Of a stretch of DNA of 64,000 bases, positions 1-13,671 are shown piece after piece. The position numbers and the translations under genes were made by a program. The stretch is from Dirofilaria immitis (lineage: Eukaryota; Nematoda; Chromadorea; Rhabditida; Onchocercidae): assembly GCA_024305405.1 (NCBI GenBank), contig JAKNDB010000092.1, positions 969,001 to 1,033,000 of the forward strand, in the 5' to 3' direction. The stretch's first letter is position 1. Each line of letters begins with the position of its first letter. The notes under the pieces are model-generated. The model saw only the letters and a list, made by a program, of their open reading frames with translations. It searched no databases and had not been told where the DNA came from.

Positions 1-200
1 GATGCAATATGAACATATTTCCATATCAGATTCACAAGTACCAAATAACATCGTTGCATTTTCAGGGAAGCATGAAATTTATGATAAACCATGAAACCTG
101 ACCTACATATTCAATTTAAATCAACAAATGCATCTTTCACTAAACATCAGTGGCATATTTTATACATGAATGCTCAATTACGAAATGCTTTAAATATAAC

Positions 201-827
201 CTTAATTCCGTAACGCGGTAACTCATGTGAATAAGCAGAACATACGATCACATCACCTTGAATTCGCGAATATGCTATCTAAAATTTAAAATTATGTCGC
301 TGAGTTCCTAAATTAAATTGAACCTAAACAATCACAACAAAGAATTTCCATTTTGAAAACATTTCACAAGTAAGTATGAAAATAATGAAGATTAAAACTA
401 AGTAAGTTCATCCACCCATGCAATAATTTTGAAGTAATACCAGTATAGCTCAGAAGAGCTTTACAAAGCGCTTACTTAATTTATAACTTGCTATTAATGA
501 AAAAAAAATGTCAAAAAAGAAGTAAATTCTCATACCACATGAATATGAAGCTCTCAAAAATCTTTCATTCCCTTACTTTCATGATATAGATTACTTCAAG
601 ACAATTAGATCAACTTACAATAAAATAACTTGACTTGCCTGAGCAATAACATCTCTGTTAGTGAAACGTACAATAAGACGATACTTTGGAGTGTTATATT
701 TATTCTTATCCTGCACAGTTAAACGTTTCCTTGCATGGTAATCCGTCTTACCTTCACGTCTACGCCTCAATTTAACCTGATAACGTTTGAAATATGCCTT
801 ATTCTTGACTACTTTGACCAATCCCAT
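201..827 (-). CDS. rpl-5: Ribosomal protein uL18 / RPL5, exons 1-2 (5' part; gene continues left of window)
   Basis: Large-subunit ribosomal protein of the 5S RNP, which binds 5S rRNA with uL5. Exon 1 is 827-639 (63 codons): it begins [17 protein letters not shown], the highly conserved eukaryotic RPL5 start, and ends TNRDVIAQ. Exon 2 is 278-201 (26 codons): [20 protein letters not shown] and on to PRYGIK, again the family order. Both junctions are phase 0. The donor after exon 1 is CAG|GCAAGT (a GC donor), and the acceptor is AAATTTTAG at 279-280. Reading on past the GC donor gives residues unlike the family, so the GC donor is preferred. The donor after exon 2 is AAG|GTTAT. Nothing like exon 3 (expected VGLTNYAAAY) lies in 1-200, so the rest of the gene is outside the window. 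Identification is very secure. Confidence 0.96.
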
Positions 828-845
828 TTTATAGACTGAAAATTA
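828..845 (-). promoter_or_regulatory. Spliced-leader acceptor and 8-nt 5' UTR of rpl-5
   Basis: On the minus strand TTAATTTTCAG ends 8 nt before the ATG at 827-825. This matches the nematode 3' splice consensus, with no matching upstream donor needed, as expected for SL trans-splicing. Inference; a cDNA would settle it. Confidence 0.65.
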
Positions 846-1733
846 ATGAATAAAATTATCTTCAAAAATCTTCAACAGTCCGTCATGTGTTACATGAATT
901 TTTCATATTACTAACTAAGCGAGAGAAATATGGTCAATCATATAATATGTTAAATGCATTATTGCGCATATAAGACAGATCATGCGAATCATTTAGGCAC
1001 CAAATATCTGGCTTCTAGTAATTGATATATTTCCTTTATGATTCAGCTACATTCTACCTGAACTTAAAAGCCTCCACGCTTACATGAACACGCACGCATC
1101 CCAAACCTATCAGCACAATACATCACGTTAACAAGTCAATATTAATCTATCAGGTCAACATTAACCCATCAAACCAAGCTTTAGGCTTTTGCACAAAATG
1201 AGCATTATGAAAAAATTACGGATCGCGTCAAATTTACTTCCAGCTAGTGTGTTGCGTACTCCTAACGGGATGGTACGGAAGCAGAAAGTTCAGGGAAGAA
1301 GCGTAGAGAGTGTATAAGGTAAATTTCAAACTTGACGTAATTACTTGAATTATCTGAAAACATATACATATGCTTTTCTTCTCTTAGAGTCTATTATTTT
1401 TGCTTTGATGTTTGAAAGTTAGATGAGAAATAATTGAAAGAGACCGAAAAAAGAAATACTATTCAATCTATTGGTATTTCCTAAAATCTTCACCTTTTCT
1501 CGATCGAGATTGAGATTTGGGATTGGGGAAATATTTGTATAGGTCTGCAGAGGAATATTCATACATGAATTTATATTTATTTCGTTGTTTAATTGGAAAA
1601 ATTAACAATCATTCGAAGTGGTGTATTTGTGTGGTTCGGTCTGTTGCATCGCTAATTCGTATTTAATGCTTAATTTTTATTCTTCGAAATTATGTTGTTT
1701 CAATTTAATTACATTTAATAATGCTTTTAAGGA
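828..1733. other. Divergent intergenic region between rpl-5 and the unknown membrane-protein gene
   Basis: About 900 bp between two divergently transcribed start codons. It should hold the rpl-5 promoter on the left. I recognise no specific element. The plus-strand ORF beginning at 1618 is judged a shadow, because the exon at 1734 uses a different frame. Confidence 0.5.
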
Positions 1734-4700
1734 ATGGCCAATACATCGCAAGGGACGTATTCACAATCGATGTATCGTAACAGCAATTTCAGCAGTCGTT
1801 ATAATCATCGTTAGTTCTTTTTTCTTTACTTTTTGGATAAATGACTGTGAGAGATCAATGAGAATTCAAACATTTGGTTTCAGTAAAATATCGATTTCAG
1901 ATTTTCCAGCTAAGCAGTAACTAAAATACTATATTTTTTAATGAGGGAAATCGAAATTACTATTCATTCTGTAAAAAAATAAATATTTGTTCTATTTATT
2001 CTCTCTCTTTTTTATTCTGAAAATTCTATGATGGATTTACGAGTTTCCTCAGACAGGAACAAGTCGGGATATCTCGCTTATGTTAAAATCGTTTTTTGTC
2101 CTTTTTTTTTATTTCAATTTTATACTCTTATAGGCGTTGTTTATTTTCTAGATTCAGAATATCCGCAGTATAATGTTGGATCTAGACGATCGACATTTAA
2201 TGGTATTGGTGGTAATGGTAGTAGTTCGTTTCGTATGAATCATAGGCAGAATAGTTTTGCTCAGCGCAACAGTCATTCGTGGTCAAGTAAGTTATTTAGA
2301 GTTAGATAACATTGAAGTTGGTAGGAATGATGTTGTCGAAGTTAATAGAAAGAAATAACAAGTAAATGTAAAAAATGTTTTTTATTATCTATTAAATAGG
2401 AAAAAATTTTATTATAATGGTTGATTTTAGTTCCAGAAGTGATAAGAGAAACAGGATTAATTCTGGAAGTGCAAAGAGAATATGGCCGTATCCTCAGTCA
2501 AACTAATTTTTCCACACCAAATATTCATATTTATTTTCTCTTTCCACTTTGGTTAATGATGCACCGTTAAGCGTAATCACTGATAATCTTGCAGATATTT
2601 TCCAAGCTGGAACAGTGGTATCTCTTTTTTTCTATGATTTGTTAGACTTTTGAGTGATGGATTATATTTTCCAAACATCTATCTTATTTAATACATGCTT
2701 GAAGAAAAGATTGTATGAATATAGTTTGTTTGATACACATGCATTCAAAGTTGTTGTCAAAATAGTTCTTAATATTAAATTTTATATATTATTGTATAAG
2801 ACTGATTTTAACGCTGAGTTTTCATTATTATATTCATGAATGTATAGAAGAATTTAAGGTGGAAATCGAAATAGAAGGAGGTGTTAGTCTAAAAGAATTA
2901 AAAGATCATGTTCAAATAATATTGACGTGTAACACAATAAAGCCAAACGCGGAAGCCGGACGTAAGCGTAAGTTTCAGTTTTATTGCTACTAGTTTTTTT
3001 TTTTTTTGGTTCTGCTATCAAGAGAAACAAGAATTTATAGACAAACAGTACCATTGATAAATTTTTGATAAATTTCATATTTAAGTCATTATATGTTTTC
3101 AGCTGAATTGGTACCAATGGTAGTGATACAGGATGATTGTGAAGTTCCACTTGCTCTGATAACTAATCATGAACTAGTTGCACTCTCTCGGCATGTTTTT
3201 GCAGTAGAAGAAGTTACTTCAGCATTTATGGCAAAGAAGAGCTCTGTTACTACAAATGTAAATTTTTACTCTCATCATTCTATAATGTCTTTTATTTCTT
3301 TGAAATTTCTCTCACAAATTTAATCGGGATTTTATCGTAAAGATAAAAAGACTGGTCAATATTGAAGTATGATAAAAATATACTTTTATCATACTTCATT
3401 AAAAATATTAAAATATATTTTTATCATACGTTGAAAATTAACAAAATAATATGATGAAAAAATAATACCAGACGGTTTTCAGGAAGCTTAGACAATAATG
3501 AATTAAATTAAAATCGTTAACATTGGTACCAATTGATATCGTACATTAACGATATCTTTCGAAAAGTTAATAAGTCTCGTATGCAATATGGGAAACATGA
3601 TGGCTAAAGATTGCATATATAATATGACTCAGGCTTTCTAAATGATTCTTTTAAAAGATTTTGACATCTCAAAATATTGCTAGGTAGGATGGCCAGAATT
3701 TGCAACTATCGGTCGTTCCATAGAAGGACGAATCTTGAATGCGCCACCATGGATCCGTGATTTTACAAATCCAGCAGTCAAAAGATTGCGTTGAGTGTAC
3801 AACGTTTTGGACGAGATCGAGAAGGTTTCGCAGTTATAAAAGAAGTTGTTATTTCTCCTTTTTAGCTTTTAAAGTTTTAGTTAATCACTCTTAAATTTCA
3901 TTCTTTTTGCTTTTGTATGTTATGGAAGATGTTATAGCATATCGGACGAGGTGTAGTTCTTACACCAATCGACGAGGATGATAAGAAAATATGCGGTGAT
4001 TTGTTTTTCCTTATGAAATGCGAACCGATGCACAATCTAAGGCGAGAAAGTGTGAGGTGCAAATTTAGAGTTGAATTTAAAATATCTCTTACGGAATACG
4101 AGAAAACTTTTTATATTTCATTTGCGGGATTTTCAAGACCATATATTGATCTACTATTAAGCATCATCTAATGTTTGATGAAGAATTAATAGAAATATTA
4201 GATATCGTTTTGTACTTTTTCATATTATTATGTAAGTTCCATTATGCTCAAAAAAGTAGGAAATATAACGCATTTTGGAAAATAGCCATCCTTAAAAACA
4301 GAGGCTGCACAAATGAGAATGTTTATGAATTAGTTGTACATTAATTTGGCAATCTATACACATTCAGGATGTATATCGCTTAGGGTCAAAATGGTATTTT
4401 CGTGCATGTCCAGAATTACCAAAGCGTAAATATAAATATCGAGTGTATAACCTTGATAGCTTAGATGATGTTATCAATGGTGATTTCAATGGGCATGAAC
4501 TATTTCCGGAGCAAACTGTAAATACACCGGTAAATTATTTTTTCTTTTAATGGATGATTAGATTCACTTGAATTATAGAGTTAATAAATATCTAATCAAA
4601 ATTTAATTAGACCGAATTAAGCTATCAATATTGGTTTATATGTTCAAATTCAATCGATACTCAAAGAGAAGAAGAGGGAATTTAATTTTAATCGCTGAAA

Positions 4701-7309
4701 AAATATTTAAGAGCATAGCGAATCAGAGATCTGCAGCTGTTGATGTCTCGACGAATATTATGGAAATAGTGGCATCTACAAATCAAATAAACGACTCAAA
4801 CCAGTTAATTGAATTCGATAATGAGCCTTTATCGGTAAGTTTAATTGAATACGATGACACTTCTTCTCGGATCAAGATTTATGTGTCACTAATTGGTAAG
4901 GATTTTCTAAAGTCAATAAAATGAAAAAGGAGAACAAACGATAGAAGAAAAGGAGAAGAGAATTGAGAAGGGAAGAAACAATGGAAAGTAGGAAAAGATT
5001 ATTGCTGATTAAGATTCTAAGCTCAAATATGGAAAGTTCGTAAGTATTTCTCATTTATCTTTTCGGATAATTACACTTATATTGCATTAAATTTCAGAAT
5101 TAAAAGTTATTCAATAATTTAGGTATCCACACCGAATTCTTCTTTTCCAAAAGCCGCAGCAGTCTCACCGATTACTCTTAACTTACTCAGTACTGTTGAT
5201 TTCGATGTATCCCATACGGCAACAACAAGCGGTATTAATGAGACAGTGCTGTTAGAATGTTCAAATTCTTCCGATATTGCTGATAATTGCAATTTATTGG
5301 TTGACTTGGATGATGTGAATGAAATACAACAGGTCGCGACGCAAGTTCGGCAATTTCATATAATAGATGAAGATTTTACTCTTTCCTCATTTAATTTCAA
5401 TGTTAAAGAGGGAAATGAAAACATTTGGTAAGTTATTCCATTGGAAGTATGATTAATCATCAAAATTTTATAAATATCTTTTCACTCAGCTGTATTTGAT
5501 GGATAGAGGGAAATAATTAGGTGTATTTTGAGATGTACTTTTATTTACTCAGTACGAATTTAAAAGAAAACAATCGTAAATTAAAAACGAGGTATATTAA
5601 TGGATGGATACATAAAAAAATTGAACAGACGATCGATTTTTTTTTTTTTACGGGACATTAATTATAAGATGTACTCCAGTAACAGTATTGATGGGAAGTA
5701 CACTGCCTTAAATAAATAGTAGTGTTGGAGAAAAATGTGTTTGCGGAAATTAATTTATATTGTTTAAGCATGGGATCACAAAATAAGGAGTTGGAAAATG
5801 CTGATTCGAATCATATTATTAATGGACTTAACACAGCAGAAGGTTTGAATTTCTTTTGATAATTTTTAAATTTAGCATATATCTAAGTTAATCCTAGGAA
5901 CTTTAATGTTATTGCTAACTATTTTAGTATAATTTTTGTTGTTCATAACTTTTTTAAGTTCTCTCTAGTTACGCATTAGGAATTTTATTCCCTTATCACC
6001 TGAAGTTAAAATGCAAGAATTACTCTGTCTTTTAGAATAGCTAATAAAAGTTTTTCTCGTTAGAACTTACAACGTGTAAACAAAGAAAATATGTGGAAAA
6101 TTGTGCAATATTATGTAATGAAAATTCTGAAGTTGAACAGTTAACTAAAGTTACGATTGCTTCGTCAGTTACCGATCAAGAGGTGGATACTAGCGATAGT
6201 GATTCCGAGAATAAAATGTTTCATGCAGTATCTGTGGAAAGAATAGATGACGATGGGGTTGGTGTTTTGTTTTGAATTGGGAATTGTTTTTTGATAAAAT
6301 TTTGATTGAGTGAAATTTACTTAAAATAGTGCTGCGTACGTAAAGTGCGAGTGAATGAAAGAGTATTTTTGAAGAACTGATATACATATTTGTTTAAATG
6401 GCGTAATAAGATTAGAAGTGAAATTATGAAGAAAAAGATCGAATTTTTATCTGGAAAATTTATTGCTCCTTTATTACAGGTAAATGTGCATAGAGCTAAA
6501 TGATAGTCAAAATTTTTAAGAAATTAAGTTTTTCAATTAAACTACTTAATATTTAAGTGGTGGTTCACTCGAAATGGAGAAAATTCTGCTGAAGTTAGGA
6601 AGACCAATAATGAGCTTATAAGGCTGTCTTATAGTAACACTGGAAATTCTGAAACAGTAAAGGTTAGTAAATGATTTAATATTTGGCATAGTGAATGGTT
6701 TTCTTAGGATTATGGGAAATGTTATAAAGAGCAATTGCCGTTATATTTTGATAATGCTTAATGTTCTTTTTATATAGTGCCGTTATCAATGAAGTTCCCG
6801 TGAATTTCCTAAATCTTCATTCTTTTAGCGGATTGCAAAATTCTATAGTTTCAGTTTAACTCAATCCCCAAACATGATGAACCATTGCTGATTCTAAATG
6901 ACGACCAAACAAAAAATTGTGAAACAAATTCCTTAACAGCAGTTTCTCACCTATCTCTTCCAAATACTCTTCAAAGTGATGGTGTAAGTTTGCTTCTTCT
7001 TTTATTCAATGTTATCATGTTAAAAATTTTTGACTCTCAACCTCGTTTTTTTCTTTTTTGACCGTGTAAAGTAATACCTGAGTTTTATTTACTGATTTTT
7101 TGACGATATTTCCATCAGATATTTCATTTATAAGAAGAAGAAGAGATTTGGACAGTTACAGCAAAAAATGGATGATTATGTTATTAATTTATTTCGTTTA
7201 CGCATTCAGTTATAAATTTATTAGGATGTCCTTTATTTTCAGGTGTATGCCAAATTTTTGCTGGTCTTCTCCAAAAGTGAAGGTACGACGAAAACCGATG
7301 TTTCCATAA
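1734..7309 (+). CDS. Multi-exon gene, unknown function, disordered N-terminus and C-terminal membrane segment
   Basis: Not recognised. The ATG at 1734 lies 2 nt after a TTTTAAG acceptor (SL-type). In-phase exons: 1734-1809 and 2152-2286 (Ser/Asn/Gly/Arg-rich, low complexity), 2431 to about 2508, 2848-2961, 3103-3257, 3684 to about 3849, 3938 to about 4168, 4368-4529, 4611-4895, 5123-5427 (acidic, Ser/Thr/Asn-rich), 5769-5842, 6064-6257, 6411-6479, 6558-6662, 6855-6981, 7119-7309. Most neighbouring phases agree. The last exon encodes a basic stretch followed by a hydrophobic helix (MIMLLIYFVYAF), so a tail-anchored or C-terminally membrane-bound product is likely. Reading frame is lost near 2530 (an open stretch encoding DAPLSVITDNLADIFQAGTV sits in another frame), 3790, 4168 and 4680, each repairable by one base. 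That fits the consensus errors seen in other genes here. The middle exons contain an unidentified folded region (for example VGWPEFATIGRSIEGRIL). Product roughly 650-750 aa. Whether 6411-7309 belongs to the same transcript is probable, not certain. Confidence 0.6.
3363..3398. repeat. Perfect 15-bp inverted repeat (6-nt loop) in an intron
   Basis: Arms 3363-3377 and 3384-3398 (TGAAGTATGATAAAA and its complement) are separated by six bases. A further partial copy of the right arm lies near 3418-3429. It lies in the intron between the exons ending 3257 and starting 3684. Confidence 0.8.
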
Positions 7310-8499
7310 CAAGGCATCGTTGCTTTAATCAAAAATTAAAGTGCAGATTAAATAAAAATATTGCTGCTTTAATACTACTTAATTTTTAATGATAGTGAAT
7401 TTTTCTTTTTCTCACACGATGATGAATAGTTTCATGAAAACTTATTTTGTTCATCTATTTCATGATCCTATATTAAGACATTCCTGAATTTTTGAAAAAG
7501 CTTGTTTTAGCGATTGAAATTATTGTGTTTTCATTTCAAATTTTTAACGACTTTTTTACGAAAATGAATTTATGTCATATTATTTTGTCTTATTAACTTT
7601 TTGTTATGAAAAAAAAATGAAAATATTGCACTATTCATCGTTTATCATATCTTAAAATTCAAATCACCTTTTATTAATGAATCGCCTTATGTAAATTTTT
7701 CCCTTCTAATTGGTTCTTATTAATATTGAATTACAATATTATAGTCACTTTTTACATCATTGTATAGTTAAGCTGCTGCATATGTGCTTTTAGCTTTGCT
7801 TCTTCCTGAGGTGAATATCATATGAAATTACTTGTATATTTGTTACCTTCTTTTGTTTTCAAAGCTCATAATTGATGCTTAAAACAAACATCTATTGGAT
7901 ATTGTTAATTTCTTCGTCAAATATTATCGATAATAATTTTTTCTTTCCAACTAAATATTGGGGAAAGAAAACCTTTATTTGATATTTATTCGAGGATTAA
8001 GAGTTATCCAGAAAGTTTAAACAAGTGATAAGATAATAATGGTTTAAACTTAATCTAGTTGGCTGAATTTTACTGATATTAGATTACTTATACTTATATA
8101 TTATAAATTATGAAATTAAATTGATTCCCCTGAAAATAATAGTTTATGTGTCATTTGGTGTAGTTTTGTTCTATTGTTTATTTGACTAAATCTAAACAGT
8201 AAATTTGTTTCTAATTCTTTTGTTTATTGAACGAACAAGGCTGAGTAACATAGATCAATCTTTTATAATATAGCTTAAAAGGAAGGATTTTTATGCATAT
8301 TTTTATAAGAAAAAATATTCCAAATTTTTATGCATCTTCTGTTCCACTTGTTATATTCCAGAATAGAAATAAAAATTTTTAATATCAGTTGAAATACTGG
8401 CATTTAATTCTAATTAAATATTTTCGTCAACATATTTATATAATAAAACTTGAGCAAAGAAAATTGAACTAATCACTAAAGCAAGATTTGTAATTTAGA
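7310..8499. other. Intergenic, no gene seen
   Basis: AT-rich DNA with homopolymer runs and frequent stops in all frames. It lies between two genes on the same strand. I see no conserved coding or RNA feature. Confidence 0.6.
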
Positions 8500-11192
8500 A
8501 TGTTACTAGCAATATATCGAGCATATGAAAAGGCTCTAGCAAAATACCCATTTTTAACTCAAGCATCAAGTGCTGGTTAGTTTTACTTAGTTTAAATAAA
8601 AAAAAATAAGTAAACAGTAAATAAACAAACAATCATATGAGTAAACAATCAAAAAGTAGAGCTAACAATCATGAACAAATGAACAAATTGTGACTTAGGA
8701 ACTGCAAAGGTGGAAATAATTCTGAGATTATAAAGATCAGCGTCCAAAATACTCTGAAAGATTAATTTTATTCGCTTCACAAAAAATTCATAAACAAACG
8801 AAACAAATAGATAAATAACCAAAAAAAATTATGTATGTTTATTAAAGTAACATAAAGTTAAAGATTTAAAAATGAAAATAATTCCTAAGTTACAAAGAAA
8901 AACTAGGAAAAGAAGTGAGCAGAAATATCGCTGAAAGGTTTAGTTATTCTTGGGTCAGTTTTCCACTATTTAAACACAAATGATTATAAATCCATTAGCA
9001 TGAAATTAATCAAAAAAAAAACGGAATTGATAATGCAAATGTAATTGTAAAAGATTTTAGTATTAATTATAAATCTTTAAAATCATTTTTGGTTTTTATA
9101 AGAAAAAATATTCCAAATTTTCGGAAGATTAAATTTCGTATTTTCAAATTGTTCATCTATCAATTGATAGGAAAAATATAAAATAATATAAATTGAAATC
9201 AATATGATTATTTTCAACTATCTTTTATCGTTAAATTAAAATTTCCAAAAATTCGCTAATTTATTATTCTTATTATTTATTAATCTGTTTCTATCGTTAA
9301 TTGTTACGCCTTATCATTTATCTTCCCATTTTTTTCTTTCACGACAACTGTTTAGGAGCATTAGCAGCGATCGCTGATATGTTAACTCAAAATTTTATCG
9401 AAAAACGTTGGCAAAAAGGGGAATATAGCCCGGCACGAACGATAAGATTTTCTGCTATCATTCTTTTTTGGATTGTTTGTTTCTTCTTCTTTTATCAAAA
9501 ACTTCAGAAATTCGATGACCGATTTTATCAATTACTGATATATTAAATGTTTGTATTCTAGAAAAATCGATTAAGAATGTAAGATAAGTAGTAGATTATC
9601 GAAAATTAGATAGGAAATAGAAATGCTAATATATGTAAATTAATTGATAAAATTTTATCTACGAGATTTGATTAGGATAATTGATTTAAATCAAATAATT
9701 TTATGTCGAAATTTTTTCTCGAGAAATGAAAAATATTAGGAGACAATAAATAAGATGTGATTAACTAGTTAATCATATATTAATTAGCTAGTCAAGTAGA
9801 TAGGATTTGAATGGCAGTACTGATAACAATTAATTGCAAAGTATATATGATTTGAAACATTATTTTCGTCCTCTTAATATTTCAAATAATATTAAATTCT
9901 GCCTAGTTTTGAAATAATAATGATAATGATTAACTAGCTAATTAATTATTTAAATACGCGATATGAAAATTATCTTTTTTTATAGTTAAAATAATTATTT
10001 TATTTGATTTTTAAAGGCTCCTGTAACTTATCGATGGTTTTTATTACTTGAAAAATTAAAAGGTAATGCAAATTTGTTACCGTTGAAACGAATGATTCTC
10101 GATCAGGTTTATGTCATCACCATTATTGCTCATTTTTATATGCTTTATTGATAACAATGATAAATGTGATTATCTCTTCCTAATATCTTATTTTATTAGT
10201 TAGGAAATAAATTTAAATTCAAAACTTGCGGAGAGATGAGATGGAAACGGATAAAATTAATGAAACATATCGATATTCAACCAATCAATTTAACAATCTT
10301 ATTTGATTTATTATTCATTTTTTTTTCAAATAAAATGGCATATAAGATAAAAGTGCTAAATTTTTCTTGTGATTGGTATATTTATCGATTTTTCTTCTCA
10401 AACATATAAATTTTATTATTTTTAGTCTTTAGCAGCACCGCTATTTACCTTTAGTTTTATTACTAATTTACGAATATTGGAAGGAAATTCGCCAGGTGAA
10501 GCATTAGAAAAAGCAAAAATGATATTATTCCTATTATGTTAACTAATTATAAGGTTGAAAATTTTTTAAAAATATTTTGGAATTACTTAGAAAAGTTCTG
10601 CATGATTTGTATAAATTACAGTTTTCCCTATAATTTTTCATATATTTTATTAGAATTATTAGCAATTCTTTGATAATTTTCATAAATCAAAATTATTTTA
10701 TCACTTATCTTTTGCTTATCTTTACCTTTGTATTCAATTTAAAAAAACGATACAAAAAAGCCGATGGCATGAAAGAAAAAGAAACGCAATGATAAATTAA
10801 CATAAGATGTAAATCGAAAAAGATGAAATGAATAACTTTTTATTATTATTAATTTGATTTAATTAACGATTTATCGATTATTGATCATGTATTACTGAAT
10901 TCAATATTTAAGTATAAAATATTCCTTAAATGAGTGTGTGAAAAATTAATCCATTTAAAATTGGTAGCACAATATTGAAATATATAAAAATTATCCTTTT
11001 ACTTTTCAATTATTAATTCAAAAAAGATAAATATTTTAATTTTAGGTTTGGCCATTGGCACAGCTTATAAATTTCTATCTGTTACCACTTCGTTATAGAC
11101 TTATATTTGTCCAATTTATGGGCCTATTTTGGAATATATATTTATCATATGCTACGCAAATCGAAGCCAAACAGATAAGCAAATCTAAATAG
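8500..11192 (+). CDS. Mpv17/PMP22-family inner-membrane protein
   Basis: Homologue of MPV17, a small mitochondrial inner-membrane protein linked to mitochondrial DNA maintenance; exact activity is unsettled in the family. Exons: 8500-8575, 9356-9474, 10017-10106, 10426-10553, 11046-11192, giving about 186 aa, close to human MPV17 (176). It starts MLLAIYRAYEKALAKYPFLT, like the family's WRAYxxxLxxHP opening, then ALAAIADMLTQ, a TYRWF segment, a KRMILDQ segment and the C-terminal signature WPLAQLINFYLLPLRYRL followed by VQFMGLFWNIYLSY. The ATG lies 1 nt after a TTTAG acceptor (8497-8498), so it is probably trans-spliced. Exon 4 is one base short: the A run at 10515-10519 has five bases where six restore the expected ...TNYK|VWP frame through to the acceptor at 11045. 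I treat this as a consensus error, not a pseudogene, because every other junction is in phase. Confidence 0.93.
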
Positions 11193-12240
11193 GCTAGCAA
11201 AAATTTATTTCACTGATAAGAATGAACAAATAATTACACAATTAAAATTAACTTGAAATGAAATAAAACTATACAAATATTATCTTCCACTGATTAATAT
11301 TTTATCATATTAATTAATTAAGTATTCTTGACATAAAATGCTAGTCTTAAGAATATATCTGATAAAATGATAAAGCTCATGATGAATGATGTTTCCATAA
11401 ATTTCAAATGCTATCAGTTGATAGCATCAGTTTCACGATTTGTAACTTGAAATATCATTTTAAGAATTAATTAATCGAGAAACTTGTATCACAATTACAT
11501 TTGATATACAATGCGTAAAATTTGAAAAAAATATTAATTGAATTATCGATAAATTTTATCATAAACTATATATTGCCATATTAATTACTAGATATTACTT
11601 AAGTAATAAGGTAATTTATAAAACGATAATTATAAAATTGGTTAATAAGATGATCGTATAATGTAAAATAAAGAAAATATCGCGTTTTATCACTCAAAAG
11701 ACTGAAAAATTTTCATGTAAATGTAGTAAATACTATGATTTTGTTATGTTTTATAAAATTATTTTATGAAAAAGATAAAAAAATTACTATGTTTTTTGGA
11801 ATATAATTTTAACTCCAAATTTTCAGGAGAGAAGAAGGGAGAAATTTAAAAAATTTAGGTATTATTAAAAAGAATTTTAAGAAAACTCACTGATAATTAA
11901 AGGATAAATTATATAATATTACATCATGCAATTATATTGCAAAATTTTGATAAATATTTGTCACATTTCAATAAGAAATTAAAATTATTATTTCACTTAA
12001 GGTTAATTTTAATAAAATAATATCAAATTTTTAGAAAAATATTTGAAAATTGTAAAAGTAAATATCAATTAATAAAGTAATATATTATCAATTTTAAGTA
12101 TTCCATGTGCATCTATAATTATTTAATAATTTTTTTAAATGCTAAAAATCTTTTCAACATTTAAATTGTTTTAATCTCAAATTAATGCTCGCGTAAAAAA
12201 ATAGTTAAAAAAAAATAATAAATGATCAAAAATTGATTGA

Positions 12241-12285
12241 AAATTTGAATAATATTACAATTTTACTGTAATATTATTCAAATTT
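12241..12285. repeat. Perfect 19-bp palindrome
   Basis: Arms 12241-12259 (AAATTTGAATAATATTACA) and 12267-12285 are exact complements around a 7-nt loop (ATTTTAC). No terminal duplication or ORF is associated with it. Confidence 0.9.
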
Positions 12286-13072
12286 CGCAGCATAAATTTA
12301 GTCTTTAAGCTTTGCGATTTTAAACTTTAGCACTTTAAACTTTTATTATTTTACCATAATTTATCACTTTTAGTGAAGTTAAGTGAAACTAAAATGTAAC
12401 TTTTGTGAGATGAATTTACTTCTGAAATTTTCAGATGCATCTCATATCATAGCATTTTACTCTTATCATATAATTATTGAGCAATTAGTGTTATGCTATA
12501 AATTAGGTAGCAATTATATTTACAAGTTCAGTTTCTGTCTTATCATTATTATCTGGTGAAATATCAATTTCTGTCTTATCACTACTGCGCAACTGCTTCA
12601 AAATTATTATAATATCTCTTTTCTCTCTAGCTACGATAAGATATGAATTCTAAGTAATCTTGCCAAAGGCTTATGTCTTAATTAAATGATACTTGAAGAT
12701 TATCAATGTATTTTTTACTTCTAGGACAGGATATAAATTCGAAATTGAATTTATTAAGAATAAACTTATGTCCTAATTTTGTTTTATTAATTTTGTAATT
12801 TGCGATACGAAATGATTGATTGATTCATAAAATTTTATCGATTGAAAAATTTAAAAGAAGGAAAAGTTTACAAATTAAAAAGATAATTTTTATATTTAAT
12901 ATGGTAGTAATAAATTATACTTTTCCTTGAACTATCGATCAATTATTGAAATAATTTTTCGTTTTTTTCTTCTCTTTTATTTTGCATTTTTTACTTTTTT
13001 TTAGTCAAATAATATTCTCGACAACCATACATTATAATCATTTTCTTTTTTTTTCTGATTTTGTGATTGAAG

Positions 13073-13108
13073 GAAGAAAAAAGGAAGGAAGGAAGGATGG
13101 ATGGATGG
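13073..13108. repeat. Tetranucleotide tract (GAAG)n-(GATG)n
   Basis: Several GGAA repeats run into GGAT repeats. Simple microsatellite in non-coding DNA. Confidence 0.85.
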
Positions 13109-13671
13109 AAAAATGATCAATCGTACAGTTCTTTTAAATAAACTTTATGTAAAAATCAATAAAACGTAGTTTAGCGGAATGTCTATTTGTTTAGCATTTT
13201 ACGATGAAATATTTACGAATTTAAATTGAAATTATTTCGTTTTATTGCTATTCCAACTACTTTGTCTTTTGTATGCGATAAATTCGTAATAATAGCAATA
13301 ATGATAATAATGGTGATAGTAATAATAATAATAATAGTGATAATAATTAATCTCTGCATTGTCTTGTTATAGTAGTATGATTAAGAAAATGATAACAAAT
13401 TAAAGAAGCCAACTTCCGGAACTTTGAACTTTGAACTTTGCTAAGAGATATTGCAATACATTTCATAAAATTTAAGCAAATTATTCTTTGCTTTGAATAT
13501 ATTAATTCGTTGCTAATTAAAATAATTAATTTACTTAAATATTTTCATTACTGCTTTATCCGTTATTATTCTTACCTTTGTTTTTCTTTTTCTTTCATAT
13601 CTAAAATATGTTTCTCTATTTTTCTAAATTCGAATTGAAAATTTCAGTATGAATTGATAAATAGAAAATGC

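Noticed and set aside
1618..1920. 100-codon frame with a hydrophobic stretch
   Set aside because: The exon at 1734-1809 in another frame joins in phase to the next exon, and its start follows a splice acceptor.
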